Shown here piece by piece: positions 6,091 to 7,361 of a stretch of 7,361 nucleotides of DNA (its first letter is position 1; each line of letters opens with the position of its first letter). A program made the translations under genes and the position numbers. The notes under the pieces are model-generated. The model ran no database searches. It worked only from the letters and a program-made list of their open reading frames with translations, and was not told where the DNA came from. The DNA comes from Actinomycetota bacterium (GTDB taxonomy: Bacteria; Actinomycetota; Acidimicrobiia; Acidimicrobiales; Ilumatobacteraceae), in NCBI GenBank assembly GCA_005788205.1, contig SXYT01000171.1, forward strand, positions 1 through 7,361. Reading direction: 5' to 3'.

Positions 6091-6110
6091 CCCTGTCAAG
6101 GGTTGACGGG
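6091..6110. terminator. Candidate hairpin between convergent genes
   Basis: CCC (6091-6093) and GTCAA (6095-6099) pair with TTGAC (6103-6107) and GGG (6108-6110) around a GGG loop, giving 8 bp with one bulged T at 6094. It lies 31 bases after the phnE stop and spans the stop codon of the minus-strand flavoprotein gene. There is no T-run on either strand, so termination is only a guess. It is the only hairpin I find in the 36-base gap and its edge. Confidence 0.35.
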
Positions 6111-6746
6111 GCGGTCCGCCAGCGCGGCGATGCTCGACGGAAGCGTGGCACCGCTGTCCGGAGCGGTGACCGGGGAACCCCACGCCGACACCAGCGGGAT
6201 CTCGCCGCACCAGTGCGCGGCGTCTGCATCCACGTCGTCGTTGACGGGAGGGCCGGTGCGGATCTTCGCCGACATCTCGTCCAGCGGGAGCGCGATGATG
6301 CGCGTGGCGCGCAGCTCCGAGTCCGACGGCGGCCGCAGGTGCTCCCAGTTCCCCACGATGTGGTCCGTGATGATGCGCAGTGCCTCCAGCCGCTCGGCCC
6401 CGTCAGTCACCATCCGCGGCGTCCCGCGCACCACCACGCTGCGGTAGTTCATGGTGTTGTTGAAGGAGGTCTTCGCGATCACCAGCCCGTCGAGCAGGGT
6501 GACGGTCGCGCACACACCGTTGCCGCCCGCTTTCAGCAGCGAGTTCGCGAGCGCGCCGTGCAGGTACATCACGTCCTCGGTCACGCCGTAGGCCATGGGC
6601 AGGACCAACGGACCCTCGTCCGTGTCCACGCCGACGTGCGCGATCTGTCCCGCCCGCAGGACCGCGAGGATCTCGGACTTTCCGTACTCCGCGTGGCTTG
6701 CCCCGCGGCGCACGGTGGTCCGCGGGCTCATCGGCTGTGCGGTCAT
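6096..6746 (-). CDS. Pyridoxamine 5'-phosphate oxidase-like FMN-binding split-barrel protein (Pyridox_ox_2 / COG3467 type)
   Basis: This gene encodes 216 residues. It belongs to the family of small flavin-binding split-barrel proteins that includes nitroimidazole-resistance (NimA-like) reductases; the substrate of most members is unknown. Visible landmarks are an N-terminal RRGASHAEYGKSEI segment (13-26), AGQIAHVGVD (32-41), LPMAYGV (49-55), YLHGALANSLLKA (61-73), DGLVIAKTSF followed by MNYRSVVVRG (86-108, the core flavin-site region), and a C-terminal SAKIRTGPP with WCGEIPL (159-185). It appears cytoplasmic, with no signal peptide. The start at ATG 6746 is supported by GAGGGAG seven bases upstream. 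Only one base separates it from the stop of the acetyltransferase gene, so the two are very likely co-transcribed. Residues 189-216 after the family core are Ala/Pro/Ser-rich and look like a disordered tail. The true catalytic activity cannot be assigned. Confidence 0.88.
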   Translation of the reverse strand: MTAQPMSPRTTVRRGASHAEYGKSEILAVLRAGQIAHVGVDTDEGPLVLPMAYGVTEDVMYLHGALANSLLKAGGNGVCATVTLLDGLVIAKTSFNNTMNYRSVVVRGTPRMVTDGAERLEALRIITDHIVGNWEHLRPPSDSELRATRIIALPLDEMSAKIRTGPPVNDDVDADAAHWCGEIPLVSAWGSPVTAPDSGATLPSSIAALADRPVNP

Positions 6747-6747
6747 C

Positions 6748-7194
6748 TCAGATCTCCCTCGTCACGATGTGGTGCGGCATGCCCGTGGGCTCGTCCATAA
6801 ATCCCTCGCCTGTCACGGCGAACCCCCTGCGCTCGTAGAAGTAGAGGGCGGAGTCACGGGCACGGGCCCAGACGAGCCGCGCCCCCAGGCCGTGGGCATG
6901 GGTGATGCCGTGCTCGATCAGCGCGGCCCCGAGACCGCTGCCCTGCAGGGTGTAGTCCACGGCCATGCCCTTCAGCTGCACTGCGGGCACGCCCGGCACC
7001 TCCGGGCACTCCTTCGTGAACCACGTGGAGGTGGCAATCACGTCGCCGTCGCGCACGATGCCGAAGTGGACGGCGTCGGGGTAGGAGTCCTCGGGGTAGT
7101 TGGCGTGCGTGAACGGTGTGCCGCGCCGCAGCACGCGCACCCGCAGGTCGAGCACCTGCTCCAGGGGGAGCTGCCGCACCGCTTCGTTGCTCAC
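6748..7194 (-). CDS. GNAT family N-acetyltransferase
   Basis: This gene encodes 148 residues, a usual length for a single GNAT domain that transfers an acyl group from acyl-CoA to an amine. The acyl-CoA pyrophosphate loop is QGSGLGAAL (84-92, motif A), preceded by the strand LKGMAVD (74-80). Motif B is present as ARDSALYFYERRGF (112-125), with Y118/Y120 in the region of the usual acid/base Tyr. The C-terminal MPHHIV (139-144) resembles the PHxxM ending of ElaA/YjcF-like members. The start is GTG at 7194, overlapping the stop of the upstream oxidoreductase gene as GTGA. No strong RBS is present, which points to translational coupling. The acceptor substrate cannot be inferred. It is followed after one base by the flavoprotein gene. 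Confidence 0.9.
   Translation of the reverse strand: MSNEAVRQLPLEQVLDLRVRVLRRGTPFTHANYPEDSYPDAVHFGIVRDGDVIATSTWFTKECPEVPGVPAVQLKGMAVDYTLQGSGLGAALIEHGITHAHGLGARLVWARARDSALYFYERRGFAVTGEGFMDEPTGMPHHIVTREI
6754..6760 (-). promoter_or_regulatory. Ribosome binding site of the flavoprotein gene
   Basis: Read on the minus strand, GAGGGAG lies 7 bases before the ATG at 6746, inside the last codons of the acetyltransferase gene. It favours this ATG over the in-frame ATG five codons later. Confidence 0.7.
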
Positions 7195-7361
7195 GGCGCC
7201 ACCGACGAGACCGTCACCGCCGCACCGTCCGCACGGCAGCTTGCGTACATCGCCTCCACCACGCGGTGCGCCTCGAGCGCCACCGCGAAGTCCGGGTATC
7301 CGGGGTCGCCGTCGGTGGCGGCGCGCACGAACGCGCCGTCAGGGTTGGCATCCCCGACCGC
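7191..7361 (-). CDS. Probable Gfo/Idh/MocA-family oxidoreductase, C-terminal 56 residues
   Basis: This frame is open from the right edge to a TGA at 7193-7191. It overlaps the GTG of the acetyltransferase gene by four bases. The visible tail includes YPDFAVALEAHRVVEAMYAS followed by a short basic/acidic stretch and AAVTVSS. A helix of the form F..AL.A..VVEAMY.SA..G..V.V just before the C-terminus is characteristic of Gfo/Idh/MocA NAD(P)-dependent sugar or inositol dehydrogenases. The Rossmann nucleotide-binding domain and the EKP-type catalytic motif lie outside the window, so substrate and activity are unknown. Codon use matches the downstream genes and the coding frame is continuous. The tight overlap places it as an upstream member of the same minus-strand operon. 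Confidence 0.72.
   Translation of the reverse strand, partial: AVGDANPDGAFVRAATDGDPGYPDFAVALEAHRVVEAMYASCRADGAAVTVSSVAP

Noticed and set aside
1..7361. CRISPR arrays, tRNA or rRNA genes, insertion sequences and attachment sites
   Set aside because: No regularly spaced repeats, cloverleaf-like segments, transposase motifs or flanking inverted or direct repeats were found; the window is densely coding.

Overview
The window looks like chromosomal DNA of a high-GC Gram-positive (actinobacterial) organism. The base composition is G+C rich with a strong preference for G or C at third codon positions, several starts are GTG, and neighbouring genes overlap as GTGA or ATGA. The secreted proteins carry small Cys-pair modules and Thr-rich linkers of a style I associate with aquatic Acidimicrobiia and related planktonic actinobacteria. 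That placement within the phylum is inference from style, not from a marker gene.

Layout. At the left edge the 5' end of an unidentified gene (1-182) runs leftward off the window. A 192-base divergent intergenic region (183-374) follows and holds a PHO-box-like direct repeat (314-335). Rightward from it come a large secreted beta-propeller protein of the choice-of-anchor I / MSP130-like kind with a C-terminal Fn3-like domain (375-2375), a GC hairpin plus an A/C-rich leader (2376-2464), and then a complete PhnDCE-type ABC importer. The importer consists of the binding protein phnD (2477-3565), the ATPase phnC (3562-4377) and phnE (4374-6059). phnE is a single polypeptide containing two complete permease copies. 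Convergent to this block on the minus strand are three tightly packed genes: the tail of a probable Gfo/Idh/MocA oxidoreductase (7191-7361), a GNAT acetyltransferase (6748-7194) and a Pyridox_ox_2-type FMN split-barrel protein (6096-6746). A hairpin lies across the convergence point.

How the parts may work together. The rightward block reads as a phosphorus-scavenging unit. PhnDCE imports a phosphorus oxyanion (phosphate, phosphite or phosphonate; the sequence does not settle which). The secreted propeller would act outside the cell, either releasing or binding the phosphorus compound. The PHO-box-like repeat upstream of the propeller gene would place the unit under PhoP/RegX3-type phosphate-starvation control. 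No C-P lyase, phosphonatase or phosphite dehydrogenase gene is visible, which leans toward phosphate as the substrate. The most interesting point is the link between a choice-of-anchor I protein of unknown biochemistry, a PHO-box candidate and a phosphorus importer. The leftward three-gene cluster shows no obvious functional link to phosphorus uptake.
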